The notes: a model not told the origin generated them from the letters alone. Positions 37,606 to 46,432 are shown, counted from the first letter of the stretch. The stretch: 47,995 bases of DNA from an uncultured Alistipes sp. (GCA_944321205.1 CALUKK010000010.1:1-47995); one strand, 5' to 3'. A program made the numbers and translations.

Positions 37606-39516
37606 ATGAAAAAAGGACGGATAGCCATGTGGGCCCTGCTTCTGGGACTCCCGCTGTCGGGGGTACAGGCTCAGATCGTGGAGAATGTGCCGTACGATTT
37701 TGAAAGGATCGAAAAGAATCCGACCGTAATCGGACGGGTCTCGTACGAGGCGGGAGATGCCGCCTTTCGGGGACGGTCGATGCGGTTGTATCCCGGCTCG
37801 CGGGCCGAGTTCGGAGTGACGTTGGAGCCCTGGTCGACCTATGAACTGACGGTGATGCTGCGTACGGAGAGCGGAGAAGATCTCGTCACGGTCGAGGTGT
37901 CGGGGCTGGGAGCAAACAACGTTACGGCCTCGAGTGCCCTGGCCGACTGGACCGAGATCCGCAGAACGGTCCATGTCTCGGGACAACCCGGGCGGATTGC
38001 TCTGACCTTCACCTCTTCGAGCGCCTCGGGAGAGACGGGCGCCTGGGTTGATGAGATCTCCTTTGTCCGTATGGGTCCCTTCCACGAAGTGCCGCCCCGG
38101 GGCATCAAGCCTTTACCGGCCCGGAAGATCCTTACGGATCGCGGGATTACCATGCAGCCCGATGAAAAGATGACCTGGATGCAGGATGCCAAATTCGGCA
38201 TGTTCATCCATTGGGGTCTCTACTCCGGCCCGGGCAAAGGCGAATGGTATATGGAACGTTCGGGCATGGATCCCGAAACGTATCGTCAGTTTGCCTATCG
38301 TACCTCGGGGGATTCCTATTTCGATGCGGGATCGTTCGATCCGTCGGAATGGGCGGCTCTGGCCGTCGCCGCGGGAATGAAATACATGAACATGACCGCA
38401 CAGCATCATGACGGCTATGCGCTTTTCGAGAGCCATTATCCGAATGCCTTTACCTCGAAACAGACCCATAACCGGGATTTCGTCAAGGAGTATGTCGAGG
38501 CGTGCCGGGCTGCCGGGCTGCGTGTCGGGCTCTACAAGACGCTGATCAACTGGCGCTATCCGGGCTATTACGACGTGACCGGCACGGATTGCAAGCCGAA
38601 TCGTTTCGGATATGTGACCGATCCGGCACACAAGGAGAGTGCCCGGATGATGAAGGAGGAGCTCTATTGCCAGGTCAGGGAGCTGATGACCCGTTACGGA
38701 CGGATCGACCAGCTCTTCTGGGATGGAGGCTGGCTGGCGCAGCAGGGCTCCGATGCCGATGCCGCCTTTTTCTGGGAATCGGGGCGCTGGATGGATCCGG
38801 AGAACGAGTGGCCCGTTCGGTCGTGTTACTGCGATTATGACGAGGAGTCGGGGCGTCCTCTGGGGTTGATGGGTATGGTGCGGAAGTATCAGCCCGATAT
38901 TTTGGTCAATCCCCGATGCGGGTGGTACGGAGACTACAAGTGCGAGGAGGGCGGAGCTCCCGTGACCGGTCCCGTACGTACGGAGTCCATTTATGAGAAA
39001 TGCATGTCGGTCGGTCCGGGCTGGGGATATACGAAGGCCCTGGAGGATCCGCAGCGAGTCCTTTCGGCGCAACGGATCAAACGGATGCTTTCGGACTGTG
39101 TGGTTCGGAACATGAATCTGTTGCTCAACGTCGGACCGGACCGTTTCGGGAATATCCCCGAGACGGTACAACGGCCGCTGCTCGAAACCGGGAAGTGGCT
39201 CGGAAAGGTCGGAGAGGCGGTTTACGGCACGCGGGGCGGGCCGTGGGATCCGGTCGACGGAGAGTATGGTTATGCCTATAAGGGGAATGTGATCTATGTC
39301 TATTTCCTGGGAGGATACGAGGCTGCGGACTTTACGCTTCCGCCGGTGAATGCGGATCAGAAACTCGTGCGGGCCCGACGGGTCGGAACCGATGAACCGG
39401 TTGAGGCCGTGCAACGCGGATCCGGAGCCATCACCCTGCGGGGTGTTTCGCCCGTGCGGGATGAAATTACCATCATTGCCGTGGAGTTGTCGGCGCCGGT
39501 CATGCCGCAGCGGTGA
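37606..39516 (+). CDS. GH29 alpha-L-fucosidase with N-terminal beta-sandwich domain
   Basis: A 636-residue exported exo-enzyme that removes alpha-L-fucose. The signal peptide (MWALLLGLPLSGVQAQ) has no lipobox. Residues about 25-155 form a carbohydrate-binding-like beta sandwich (AFRGRSMRLYPGSRAEFGV to GAWVDEISFVRMG). The GH29 domain starts KFGMFIHWGLYSGPGKGEWY, with MTAQHHDGYALFESHYPNAF and QLFWDGGW carrying the nucleophile Asp. RNMNLLLNVGPDRFGN and a C-terminal beta domain follow. GTG at 37594 is a possible earlier start; ATG at 37606 is preferred. The second GH29 gene lies 103 bases downstream behind a long hairpin. Confidence 0.94.
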   Translation: MKKGRIAMWALLLGLPLSGVQAQIVENVPYDFERIEKNPTVIGRVSYEAGDAAFRGRSMRLYPGSRAEFGVTLEPWSTYELTVMLRTESGEDLVTVEVSGLGANNVTASSALADWTEIRRTVHVSGQPGRIALTFTSSSASGETGAWVDEISFVRMGPFHEVPPRGIKPLPARKILTDRGITMQPDEKMTWMQDAKFGMFIHWGLYSGPGKGEWYMERSGMDPETYRQFAYRTSGDSYFDAGSFDPSEWAALAVAAGMKYMNMTAQHHDGYALFESHYPNAFTSKQTHNRDFVKEYVEACRAAGLRVGLYKTLINWRYPGYYDVTGTDCKPNRFGYVTDPAHKESARMMKEELYCQVRELMTRYGRIDQLFWDGGWLAQQGSDADAAFFWESGRWMDPENEWPVRSCYCDYDEESGRPLGLMGMVRKYQPDILVNPRCGWYGDYKCEEGGAPVTGPVRTESIYEKCMSVGPGWGYTKALEDPQRVLSAQRIKRMLSDCVVRNMNLLLNVGPDRFGNIPETVQRPLLETGKWLGKVGEAVYGTRGGPWDPVDGEYGYAYKGNVIYVYFLGGYEAADFTLPPVNADQKLVRARRVGTDEPVEAVQRGSGAITLRGVSPVRDEITIIAVELSAPVMPQR

Positions 39517-39525
39517 TGACGGACC

Positions 39526-39578
39526 GACATCCGGAACATCGGGATCCGCCCGTCGTTCCGAATCCCGGACCGGATGTC
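39526..39578 (+). other. Long stem-loop between the two GH29 genes
   Basis: GACATCCGG pairs with CCGGATGTC (9 bases), and inside it CGGGAT pairs with ATCCCG. No T run follows. It may slow or end transcription, or protect the upstream message; its role is not known. Confidence 0.6.
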
Positions 39579-39619
39579 TGGAAAATGGAGATGAACCTTT
39601 CTAATAAAACGGAGTTGTT

Positions 39620-41095
39620 ATGAGTAGAGTAGGATGGATCTGTGCGATGTCGCTGGCCATGGTGTCGTTGCTGGCACTGATGTTGTTTGCCCCGTCGTGT
39701 TCGGGTGTCTTGGCGGATAAGGATCCGGGGCCGAATGCGGGTCAGCGGGCGATGATCGACCGCAAGTACGGAATGTTTCTTCACTATGGCATGAATACCT
39801 ATCTGGGTGTGGAGTGGAGTAACGGTAAGACTCCGGCCGGATGCTATGCTCCGCCTGCCGATATTGCGAGCAAGGCGGCTTCGTGGGTTCGCAACGCCAG
39901 GCGGGCCGGGATGCGTTCGATTGTTCTGACGGTGAAGCATCACGACGGCTTCTGCCTCTGGGACAGCCGGTATACGGATTATGACGTCATGCATCCCGAT
40001 GTGGAGAACAAGGTGGATATCGTGCGTGTGGTTTCGGATGCGTGTCGTGATGAGGGCATTGCCTTTTCGATCTACTATTCGTTGTGGGACCGGCACGAAG
40101 CCTCCTACCGCGACAAGGATCCGTACAGCTACATCCGTTTCATGAAGAATCAATTGCAGGAACTGATGACGGGGTATGGTCCCGTGAGCGAACTTTGGTT
40201 CGACGGGGCCTGGGACCGGAAGATCGACGACTGGTATCTCCAGGAGGTTTACGATTTTGTCAAGTCGTTGCAGCCAGCGTGTCAGATCGCCGTCAACCAT
40301 ACGATCGGAAAGCGACCCGTGGATATGCGCCGCGGTGATACGATCAAATACTTTCCGGCGGATTTCCGCCTGTGGGATCCCTATCTTCCGATGGCCGACG
40401 ACAACAAGATCTATCTGCACAAGGGCCGGGAATATTACCTTCCGTATGAGAGTACGCAGACGATTTCGGTACTTGGCAACTGGTTTTCGAATCCTGCCGA
40501 CACAACGGTCCGTGACGTGGACGAACTGGAGGAGATTTTTTATGTGGCAACGGCAAATGATAATTGTCTGTTGTTGAATGTTCCACCGGGCAAAGACGGG
40601 GCGCAACGCCCGGAATACGTCCGCCGGATCACCGAGCTGGCCGACCGGCTCGGCATCCGGGAGGGGAGACCCTTCCCGGTCTCGGCGAAACTCCCGGCCT
40701 CCCGGGTCCGGGCCATTGCCTCGAGTGTCTGGGGCGGGGATACGCTGCATTGGGGAGCGCGGTATGCCGTCGACAGCGATGTCTCCACGGCCTGGCAGGG
40801 GGATTCCGTCGCGACCCTGACGCTGCATTTCCCGCAGCGGAGATCCTTCTCCGGGGTGGCGATCATTACGGGTCGCGGGAGCATCCGCCGTTATGATCTC
40901 GAAGCCTGTCGGCAAGGAACCTGGAGCTGTTTTCAGCGGGGAGTCATCGATCCGGCCCGGGAGCCGGCAAGCTTTATGGGTTATGGATTCATCAACCTTT
41001 CGTTGCCGGAGTCTGTCGAGGCGGATTCGCTTCGGATCGTCATCGGCGAATCGAACGGGAAGCCGCAGATCTACTCCATCCGTCTGAAGGAGTGA
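39620..41095 (+). CDS. GH29 alpha-L-fucosidase with C-terminal F5/8-type domain, lipoprotein
   Basis: A 491-residue second fucosidase-family enzyme, distinct from the first. The leader ends at FAPSC (Cys27), so it is probably lipid-anchored. The GH29 domain begins RKYGMFLHYGMNTYLGVEW, with VLTVKHHDGFCLWDSRYTDYDV and ELWFDGAWD carrying the nucleophile Asp; NDNCLLLNVPPGKDG closes the barrel. Residues about 365-490 form a discoidin-like (F5/8 C, CBM32-type) domain, with ARYAVDSDVSTAWQGD typical. This layout fits the GH29 branch with linkage-specific alpha-1,3/1,4-fucosidases, though linkage cannot be read from sequence. A strong terminator follows. Confidence 0.92.
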   Translation: MSRVGWICAMSLAMVSLLALMLFAPSCSGVLADKDPGPNAGQRAMIDRKYGMFLHYGMNTYLGVEWSNGKTPAGCYAPPADIASKAASWVRNARRAGMRSIVLTVKHHDGFCLWDSRYTDYDVMHPDVENKVDIVRVVSDACRDEGIAFSIYYSLWDRHEASYRDKDPYSYIRFMKNQLQELMTGYGPVSELWFDGAWDRKIDDWYLQEVYDFVKSLQPACQIAVNHTIGKRPVDMRRGDTIKYFPADFRLWDPYLPMADDNKIYLHKGREYYLPYESTQTISVLGNWFSNPADTTVRDVDELEEIFYVATANDNCLLLNVPPGKDGAQRPEYVRRITELADRLGIREGRPFPVSAKLPASRVRAIASSVWGGDTLHWGARYAVDSDVSTAWQGDSVATLTLHFPQRRSFSGVAIITGRGSIRRYDLEACRQGTWSCFQRGVIDPAREPASFMGYGFINLSLPESVEADSLRIVIGESNGKPQIYSIRLKE

Positions 41096-41116
41096 TCGCC
41101 TTTGTAGCCGTTTTCC

Positions 41117-41163
41117 CCCGGCAGGAGGGTATTCCGATTCGGAGCCGCCTCCTGCCGGGTTTT
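41117..41163 (+). terminator. Intrinsic terminator after second GH29 gene
   Basis: Twelve-base perfect stem CCCGGCAGGAGG / CCTCCTGCCGGG around a 19-base loop, followed by TTTT. It separates the glycan region from the convergent phosphodiesterase gene. Confidence 0.88.
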
Positions 41164-41166
41164 CGG

Positions 41167-42063
41167 TTATGGGCGGTTCAGATCCAGATTCAGAAACAGA
41201 TAGGGATAGTCGGTTTCGATGATGTCGCAGCCTGAGGCCAGTTCCAGCCTATATCCCTCCTGCCGCATGGCTTCGGTGGCACGACGGTCGTGGGTTGTGG
41301 CTACCGAGATCATGCACATCACCCCTTGGTTGTGAAGCGTATCGTAGAGCTCCTGGCAATCTCCGTACATCATGGTTCCGACGTAGGCCATTGTCTGTCT
41401 GAGGGGAATTCCGGCCTTGCGATACGAGCGGTAGTCGTCCATGCTCCGGCACCAGGTCAGCAGCATGACCTGCGGATCACGGTCGAGCAGCAGTCGTGCC
41501 TGGTCGGCATTGTGGACCGTATACATGACATTGTTTGGCGCTAACCGATTGATGAAGTCCGACATGAACTCCAAGGGTACGTCCTTGATGTCGAGATTAA
41601 AAATCGTCTTGCCCTGGCTCCAGCGGATCGCCTCCTCGAGGGTTGGAATCCGGAATTCCGTGAGGTGCCCGTCGCGGTCCTTGAGCCGGAATTGCCGCAG
41701 CTCCTCCAGTGTGTAGTCGGAGACACGTCCCGTTCCGTTGGTCGTGCGGTCGATCGTGGCGTCATGCATCAAGACGATTACGCTGTCGCGTGTCAGACGC
41801 GGGTCGATCTCGAAAAAGGACGGCATCAGTGTCAGCGTCTTCTCGAACGATTCGATGCAGTTTTCGGGGTAGCCCGAGATCATGCCGCCGCGGTGGCCGC
41901 TGACAACGATCGGACGTGTCGGCGTGTAACGGAACCAGGCGTACAGATCCGAGCGGGTCTTGATGTCGATGCGGTAAGGTCCGGCGGGGTGCGGGGCCTC
42001 TCCGCCACAGGAGGTGCACAGAAGAGTCATGGTGCAGAGAAACGAAAGGATCGGTTTGTTCAT
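41167..42063 (-). CDS. Glycerophosphodiester phosphodiesterase family lipoprotein
   Basis: A 298-residue exported GDPD-family protein; the family splits glycerophosphodiesters into sn-glycerol 3-phosphate and an alcohol. The lipobox LCTSC marks Cys19. The TIM-barrel active site is visible: SGHRGGMISGYPENCIESF with the first His, FFEIDPRLTRDSVIVLMHD with the metal ligands and second His, and ATIDRTTNGTG. LDIKD and the end CDIIETDYPYL follow. The frame is open to 42132, but the leader and promoter put the start at 42063. Divergent from fabI; no clear link to the glycan region. Confidence 0.92.
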   Translation of the reverse strand: MNKPILSFLCTMTLLCTSCGGEAPHPAGPYRIDIKTRSDLYAWFRYTPTRPIVVSGHRGGMISGYPENCIESFEKTLTLMPSFFEIDPRLTRDSVIVLMHDATIDRTTNGTGRVSDYTLEELRQFRLKDRDGHLTEFRIPTLEEAIRWSQGKTIFNLDIKDVPLEFMSDFINRLAPNNVMYTVHNADQARLLLDRDPQVMLLTWCRSMDDYRSYRKAGIPLRQTMAYVGTMMYGDCQELYDTLHNQGVMCMISVATTHDRRATEAMRQEGYRLELASGCDIIETDYPYLFLNLDLNRP

Positions 42064-42129
42064 GATGCAGTTTTTGGGAAGGTACTGTTTTTGTTGTTTG
42101 GGGGCGAACCGGGATTCGATCCCGTGTTT

Positions 42130-42161
42130 CAAAGTTACGTTTTTATCTCCGGACTGGCAAT
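42130..42161 (-). promoter_or_regulatory. Predicted promoter of phosphodiesterase gene
   Basis: Minus strand ATTG (42161-42158), 20 bases, TAACTTTG (42137-42130). The -7 matches TAnnTTTG and the -33 differs from TTTG by one base. Confidence 0.65.
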
Positions 42162-42268
42162 TTTTTACCTTCCGAATTCCGTGTGCGGCCCCCTCCTGCC
42201 CCCCCCCGTTCCGACGACCGGAGATAGCGACTTGGTGCCCTGCAACCGCTTGGATGAAAAAAAATTGT

Positions 42269-42276
42269 TATATTTG
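42269..42276 (+). promoter_or_regulatory. Predicted -7 element of fabI
   Basis: TATATTTG matches TAnnTTTG, 24 bases before the fabI ATG. It fixes the start at 42301 rather than the far upstream open frame. A run of nine C lies at 42199-42207. Confidence 0.6.
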
Positions 42277-42300
42277 CCCGAATTTTTAAACCAAAACAAG

Positions 42301-43179
42301 ATGGGAAATTTATTGAAAGGTAAGAAGGGACTGATCTTCGGAGCCCTGAACGAGCAATCCATCGCCTGGAAAGTGGCGGAACGTGCCGTGGAGGAGGGAG
42401 CCGAGATTGTCCTCACCAATACGGCCGTTTCGATCCGCATGGGTACCATCAGCCAGCTGGCTGAGAAGTGCCATACGATCGTCGTCCCGGCCGATGCCAC
42501 GAGCGTTCCGGATCTCGAGAACCTCATCGACCGGACGATGGAGCACTTCGGCGGGAAGTTCGACTTCATGCTCCACTCGATCGGCATGTCGCCCAACGTC
42601 CGCAAGGGGCGTACGTACGATGATCTGGATTATGATTTCCTGGCCAAGACGCTTGATATTTCGGCCATCTCGTTTCACAAGGCCATCCAGGTAGCCCGCA
42701 AGAAGGACGCCATCAACGAATGGGGTTCGATCGTGGCGCTGTCGTACATCGCGGCCCAGCGTACGCTTTACGGATATAACGACATGGCCGATGCCAAGGC
42801 GCTGCTCGAATCGATCGCCCGCAGCTTCGGATACATCTACGGCCGTGAGAAGCACGTGCGTATCAATACCGTCTCGCAGTCGCCGACGCAGACCACCGCA
42901 GGCAGCGGCGTACTGGGGCTGGGTGATCTGATGGCCTTTGCCGAGAGCATGTCGCCGCTGGGCAACGCCACGGCGGAGGATTGTGCCAATTACGTGCTGA
43001 CGCTCTTCTCGGACTATACGCGCAAGGTGACGATGCAGAATCTCTACCACGACGGCGGATTCTCGTCGATGGGCATGTCGCGCCGCGCCATGAAGACCTA
43101 CGAAAAGGGCATGCGTTTCGACGACGTGCACGAGCATCAGTATCCCTTCGGCGGCGGTCCTGCCGGGGAGACGAAGTAG
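42301..43179 (+). CDS. fabI: Enoyl-[acyl-carrier-protein] reductase (NADH)
   Basis: A 292-residue short-chain dehydrogenase-type reductase for the last step of the fatty acid elongation cycle. The N-terminus MGNLLKGKKGLIFGALNEQS has the nucleotide-binding glycine region, MLHSIGMSP follows, and the active-site region GSIVALSYIAAQRTLYGYNDMADAKALLE holds the Tyr and Lys of the FabI type. VRINTVSQSPTQTTAGSG and the ending GGFSSMGMSRRAM are also typical. The length is slightly above E. coli FabI (262) because of a C-terminal extension ending GGGPAGETK, seen in Bacteroidota. The stop is TAG. A terminator follows. Confidence 0.97.
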   Translation: MGNLLKGKKGLIFGALNEQSIAWKVAERAVEEGAEIVLTNTAVSIRMGTISQLAEKCHTIVVPADATSVPDLENLIDRTMEHFGGKFDFMLHSIGMSPNVRKGRTYDDLDYDFLAKTLDISAISFHKAIQVARKKDAINEWGSIVALSYIAAQRTLYGYNDMADAKALLESIARSFGYIYGREKHVRINTVSQSPTQTTAGSGVLGLGDLMAFAESMSPLGNATAEDCANYVLTLFSDYTRKVTMQNLYHDGGFSSMGMSRRAMKTYEKGMRFDDVHEHQYPFGGGPAGETK

Positions 43180-43264
43180 GCGGCGCCGGGCCCGATCGGA
43201 GGGGAGAACCGCCCGTGGGCACTCTCCCGCAGGAGGCTTCCCGCCGGATACCCGGAGCGGACAG

Positions 43265-43300
43265 AAAAAGAGCGAAGGTTCATGCCTTCGCTCTTTTTTT
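43265..43300. terminator. Bidirectional intrinsic terminator between fabI and cydB
   Basis: AAAAAGAGCGAAGG pairs with CCTTCGCTCTTTTT around a short loop, flanked by A run on one side and T run on the other, so it works for both convergent genes. Confidence 0.93.
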
Positions 43301-43318
43301 CGTGGTTGTCGGGGAAGA

Positions 43319-44461
43319 TCAATATTGATGCCCGCCCTCGTGCAGCTCCTTGCGGGTCAGCGGACGTCGGTTCAGAGCCCGCCATACGTACCAGATATAG
43401 GCCACCACGAAGGGAATGAAGAGCGATACCCAGGCCATGACCCGCAGCGTGAAGAGACTTGACGAGGAGTTGGCGATGGTAAGCGACGATTGCAGATCGC
43501 TCAGCGACGGATAGTAGGCCGTCTGGTTCCAGCCGGCCGTCAGCAGCAGAGCCAGTACCGTGAGCACCGTTCCCGCGCCGCCGAACCAGATGGCGCTGCG
43601 GCGGCCGCTCCACCCCAGCCGGATGCTCCACAACACGGCCACCACGCCGACGAGCAGCCCGGCGGTCACATAGGACATCTCCAACAGGTTGTGGAGATAC
43701 TTGTGGGGTTCCATCGAGATATGACCTGCGGCATCGGCCGTGGCGCCGTCCGACATGAGCAGCGCGACGAGCCAGACGACAAAGAGAAGGACGAAGGCCG
43801 GCGCCGTGCGGCGCATGAGGTTGCGGGCCCGCAGGCGGAGCGTCTCGTCGTCGACGTCGTTGATCAGATACTGGCACGCCAGGGTCAGCGTCAGCAGTGT
43901 GACACTCACGCCCAGCAGCACGTTGCGCCAGTTGGCGACGGCCTCCAGACCGTGCCAGGGCGAGCTCCATTGCGAGATGACGGCGGCACCGCCCTGTCCG
44001 GCCAGGTTGAGGCGGTCGACCGTAAATTCGGCCCCCGTGAAGAGGGTTCCGACGGCCGTGCCGATAAGCAGCGGACCGAGGATTCCGTTGATCATCAGGA
44101 AGACGTCGAAGGTCCGCTCGCCGAAGACGTTCGAGGGTTTGCGGCGGTATTCATAGGCCACGGCCTGCAGCACGAAGCAGAACAGGATGGCCATCCAGAC
44201 GTAGACCGCACCGCCGAACGACGTGGAGTAGAAGAGCGGGAACGAGGCGAAGAAGGCGCCGCCGAACGTAACCAGCGTCGTGAAGGTCAGTTCCCACTTG
44301 CGGCCCAGCGAGTTGACGATCAGATTGCGCTCCTCCTCCGAGTGTCCGAGGCGGTAGAGGAGGGCCTGGCCGCCCTGGACGAACATCAGGAAGACCAGCA
44401 GGGCGCCCAGCAGCGCGATCAGAAACCACCAGTAGTGTTGAAGCAGTGACAGCGTATCCAT
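43319..44461 (-). CDS. cydB: Cytochrome bd ubiquinol/menaquinol oxidase subunit II
   Basis: A 380-residue inner-membrane subunit of the bd-type terminal oxidase, which reduces oxygen to water with quinol electrons and is widespread in Bacteroidales that meet traces of oxygen. About eight or nine hydrophobic helices are seen. The start YWWFLIALLGALLVFLMFVQ GG, the helix TFTTLVTFGGAFFASFPLFY and LMINGILGPLLIGTAVGT fit the family. It starts 3 bases after the cydA stop codon and ends before a bidirectional terminator. It is intact although cydA carries an internal stop. Confidence 0.95.
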   Translation of the reverse strand: MDTLSLLQHYWWFLIALLGALLVFLMFVQGGQALLYRLGHSEEERNLIVNSLGRKWELTFTTLVTFGGAFFASFPLFYSTSFGGAVYVWMAILFCFVLQAVAYEYRRKPSNVFGERTFDVFLMINGILGPLLIGTAVGTLFTGAEFTVDRLNLAGQGGAAVISQWSSPWHGLEAVANWRNVLLGVSVTLLTLTLACQYLINDVDDETLRLRARNLMRRTAPAFVLLFVVWLVALLMSDGATADAAGHISMEPHKYLHNLLEMSYVTAGLLVGVVAVLWSIRLGWSGRRSAIWFGGAGTVLTVLALLLTAGWNQTAYYPSLSDLQSSLTIANSSSSLFTLRVMAWVSLFIPFVVAYIWYVWRALNRRPLTRKELHEGGHQY

Positions 44462-44464
44462 GGT

Positions 44465-46030
44465 TTAGTCGTTTTTCGGTCCGAGTTTGATTTGGCGGAA
44501 GAGGATGCTCAGTTCGGCGATGAGCAGGGCGGTGAAGAGCACCAGGAAGAGGATGAAGGTCGTGGTGACCGAACCGCTGGGGATCTTCGAGGCGGCGATG
44601 CTGACGGGCATCATTTCGTGGATGGCCCAGGGCTGGCGTCCCACCTCGGCGACGGCCCATCCGGCCTGCGAGGCGATGTAGGCGAGCGGAATGGTCCAGA
44701 CGGCCACCCACAGCAGCCAGCGTTTCGAGGCGAGGCGGTCGCGGCGGTTCAGCCACCAGACGACGGCCAGCAGCAGGATGAAGAAGCACCCGGCGCCGAC
44801 CATCACGCGGAACGAGTAGAAAAGCAGCGGCACGTTCGGAACGAGCTGTTCGGGACGGTCGATGTATCCGTAGCCGAAGTAGGCGAAATAATTGCGCAGG
44901 AAGGCTTCGCCCTCGGGAGTCGAGCGGTCGAAAAGACGGCTTACCTCCGCCATTGTGACCGTATCGCCGGCGTTGCGGGCTTTGCGGTAGCGGGCCAGCT
45001 CACCGACGGCCACCCGGCCCCGAAGCATCTTCTCTTCGGCCGACAGGATGCCCCGCTGCGCATCGCCTTCGAGCAGGTCGTTGATGCCGGGGATGTAGGC
45101 CTCCGCGTCCCGGAAGCTCATCACCGAGAGCAACTTCGGAATGTCGATCTTGAAGTGGAAGGCGTCGTCGTTCGTGCGTCGTTCGGACTCCGGCCGCAGC
45201 ACGCCGATGACCGTGAGCGGCGCTCCCTGCTCTCCGTCGTAGAGGGCCTCCATGGCGGCCAGCTTCATGGGCTGGGTTTGGGCGGCGATGGCGCCCGAGC
45301 GGTCACCCGTGTAGGCGGTCAGCAGGGCGAAGAGCAGTCCGAAGACCGATGCCAGGGCGATGCTCTTCGAGGCCATGCGCTTTTCGCGGCCGCGCAGCAG
45401 GTACTAGGCGCTCACGCCGACGACGAACAGCGCCGCCAGGGTGAACGACGAGGTGACCGTGTGGAAGAACTTGTTGACGGCCACGGGCGAGAGGGCCACC
45501 TCGGCGAACGAGGTCATTTCGTTGCGCACGGTGTCGAGGTTGAAGTCGCAGCCCACGGGGTGCTGCATCCAGGCGTTGGCCACCAGGATCCACCAGGCCG
45601 AGAGGTTGGCGCCGATGGCCGTAAGCCAGGTGGCCGTCAGGTGAAAGCGCTTGGAGACCTTTCCCCAGCCGAAGAACATCACGGCCACGAAGGTCGCCTC
45701 GAGGAAGAAGGCAAAGATCCCCTCGATGGCCAGCGGGGCGCCGAAGATGTCGCCCACGAAGTGGGAGTAGTTGGACCAGTTGGTTCCGAATTCGAACTCG
45801 AGGATCAGTCCCGTGGCCACGCCGATGGCGAAGTTGATGCCGAACAGGCGCATCCAGAATTTCGTGGTGCGGCGCCAGAATTCGTCTCCGGTGCGGACAT
45901 ACTGGGTCTCCATCAGGGCGACGAGCACTCCGAGACCGAGTGTCAGCGGAACAAACAGCCAATGGTAGATGGCCGTCATGGCGAATTGGGCCCGCGACCA
46001 GTCAACGGTCGATAGGTAGTCGGTAAACAT
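44465..46030 (-). pseudogene. cydA: Cytochrome bd oxidase subunit I with internal amber codon
   Basis: Catalytic subunit holding hemes b558, b595 and d, 521 codons, a normal length, but interrupted in frame by TAG at codon 209 (45406-45404). Upstream: [13 protein letters not shown] with heme-ligand His23, and [13 protein letters not shown] with His190. Downstream in the same frame: YLLRGREKRMASKSI, the Q-loop motif AIAAQTQPMKLAAMEA and SFRVMVGAG with Met410, the probable b558 ligand. The context GVSA-stop-YLL fits a Trp codon TGG changed to TAG by one base. TAG ends fabI and SusD2 here, so it is a real stop. The gene is either a true nonsense allele, a sequencing error, or read through; a downstream ATG at 45376 could only give a C-terminal piece. 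Confidence 0.9.
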
Positions 46031-46036
46031 AAGGTA

Positions 46037-46432
46037 TCAGCGTTTTTTAAGGTTCTGAGCGGAGTTGGCCTGCGCATCGGAGCGGGATGCCGGGGCTGTG
46101 GAAGCAGCCGGGGTGGCGGGGTGCCCCGATCCGGTGGAGGCGACGGTTGGAGCGGCATCCGGGGCGACCGTGCCGGAGGAAGCCGCAGGCGGATCTGCGG
46201 TCGCGGGGGAGAGCGATGCGGGGGAGTGAAGTGCCGATGCGGGGGTAAGCTCCTCGAGCAGGTGCGACGAGCGCTCCTCGGCACTTCGGCCCGCCAGCGG
46301 GTCGGGCATGAAGAAGAGCTTCATCACGGCGAAGAGCACGAACAGCTTGATGAGAATGATGGCCCAGAGCGTGCGCCCGAGGGTCATCTCCCGGAATCCC
46401 TCCATATAGAATCGAATGACGTTTCGCAGCAT
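46037..46432 (-). CDS. DUF4492 small membrane protein of the cydAB operon
   Basis: A 131-residue protein lying 6 bases before cydA, where Bacteroidota typically keep a DUF4492 gene. The N-terminus MLRNVIRFYMEGFREMTLGR precedes one membrane helix (about residues 20-42, LWAIILIKLFVLFAVMKLFF) and MPDPLAGRSAEERS. From about residue 62 the chain turns into a Pro/Ala/Ser/Thr-rich low-complexity tail ending NLKKR. Family members are usually short, so the tail is an extension. The position and single helix suggest a small accessory subunit of the bd oxidase, like CydX in proteobacteria; this is inference. The frame is open to 46774, but the conserved start is at 46432. Confidence 0.85.
   Translation of the reverse strand: MLRNVIRFYMEGFREMTLGRTLWAIILIKLFVLFAVMKLFFMPDPLAGRSAEERSSHLLEELTPASALHSPASLSPATADPPAASSGTVAPDAAPTVASTGSGHPATPAASTAPASRSDAQANSAQNLKKR

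Noticed and set aside
45404..45406. TAG in cydA as evidence of a changed genetic code
   Set aside because: TAG also ends fabI and SusD2 at normal C-termini, so it works as a stop in this genome.
44492..46015. A 507-codon plus-strand open frame opposite cydA
   Set aside because: Rich in His, Glu, Gly and Arg with no domain; the opposite strand carries the conserved cydA sequence, also across its TAG codon.
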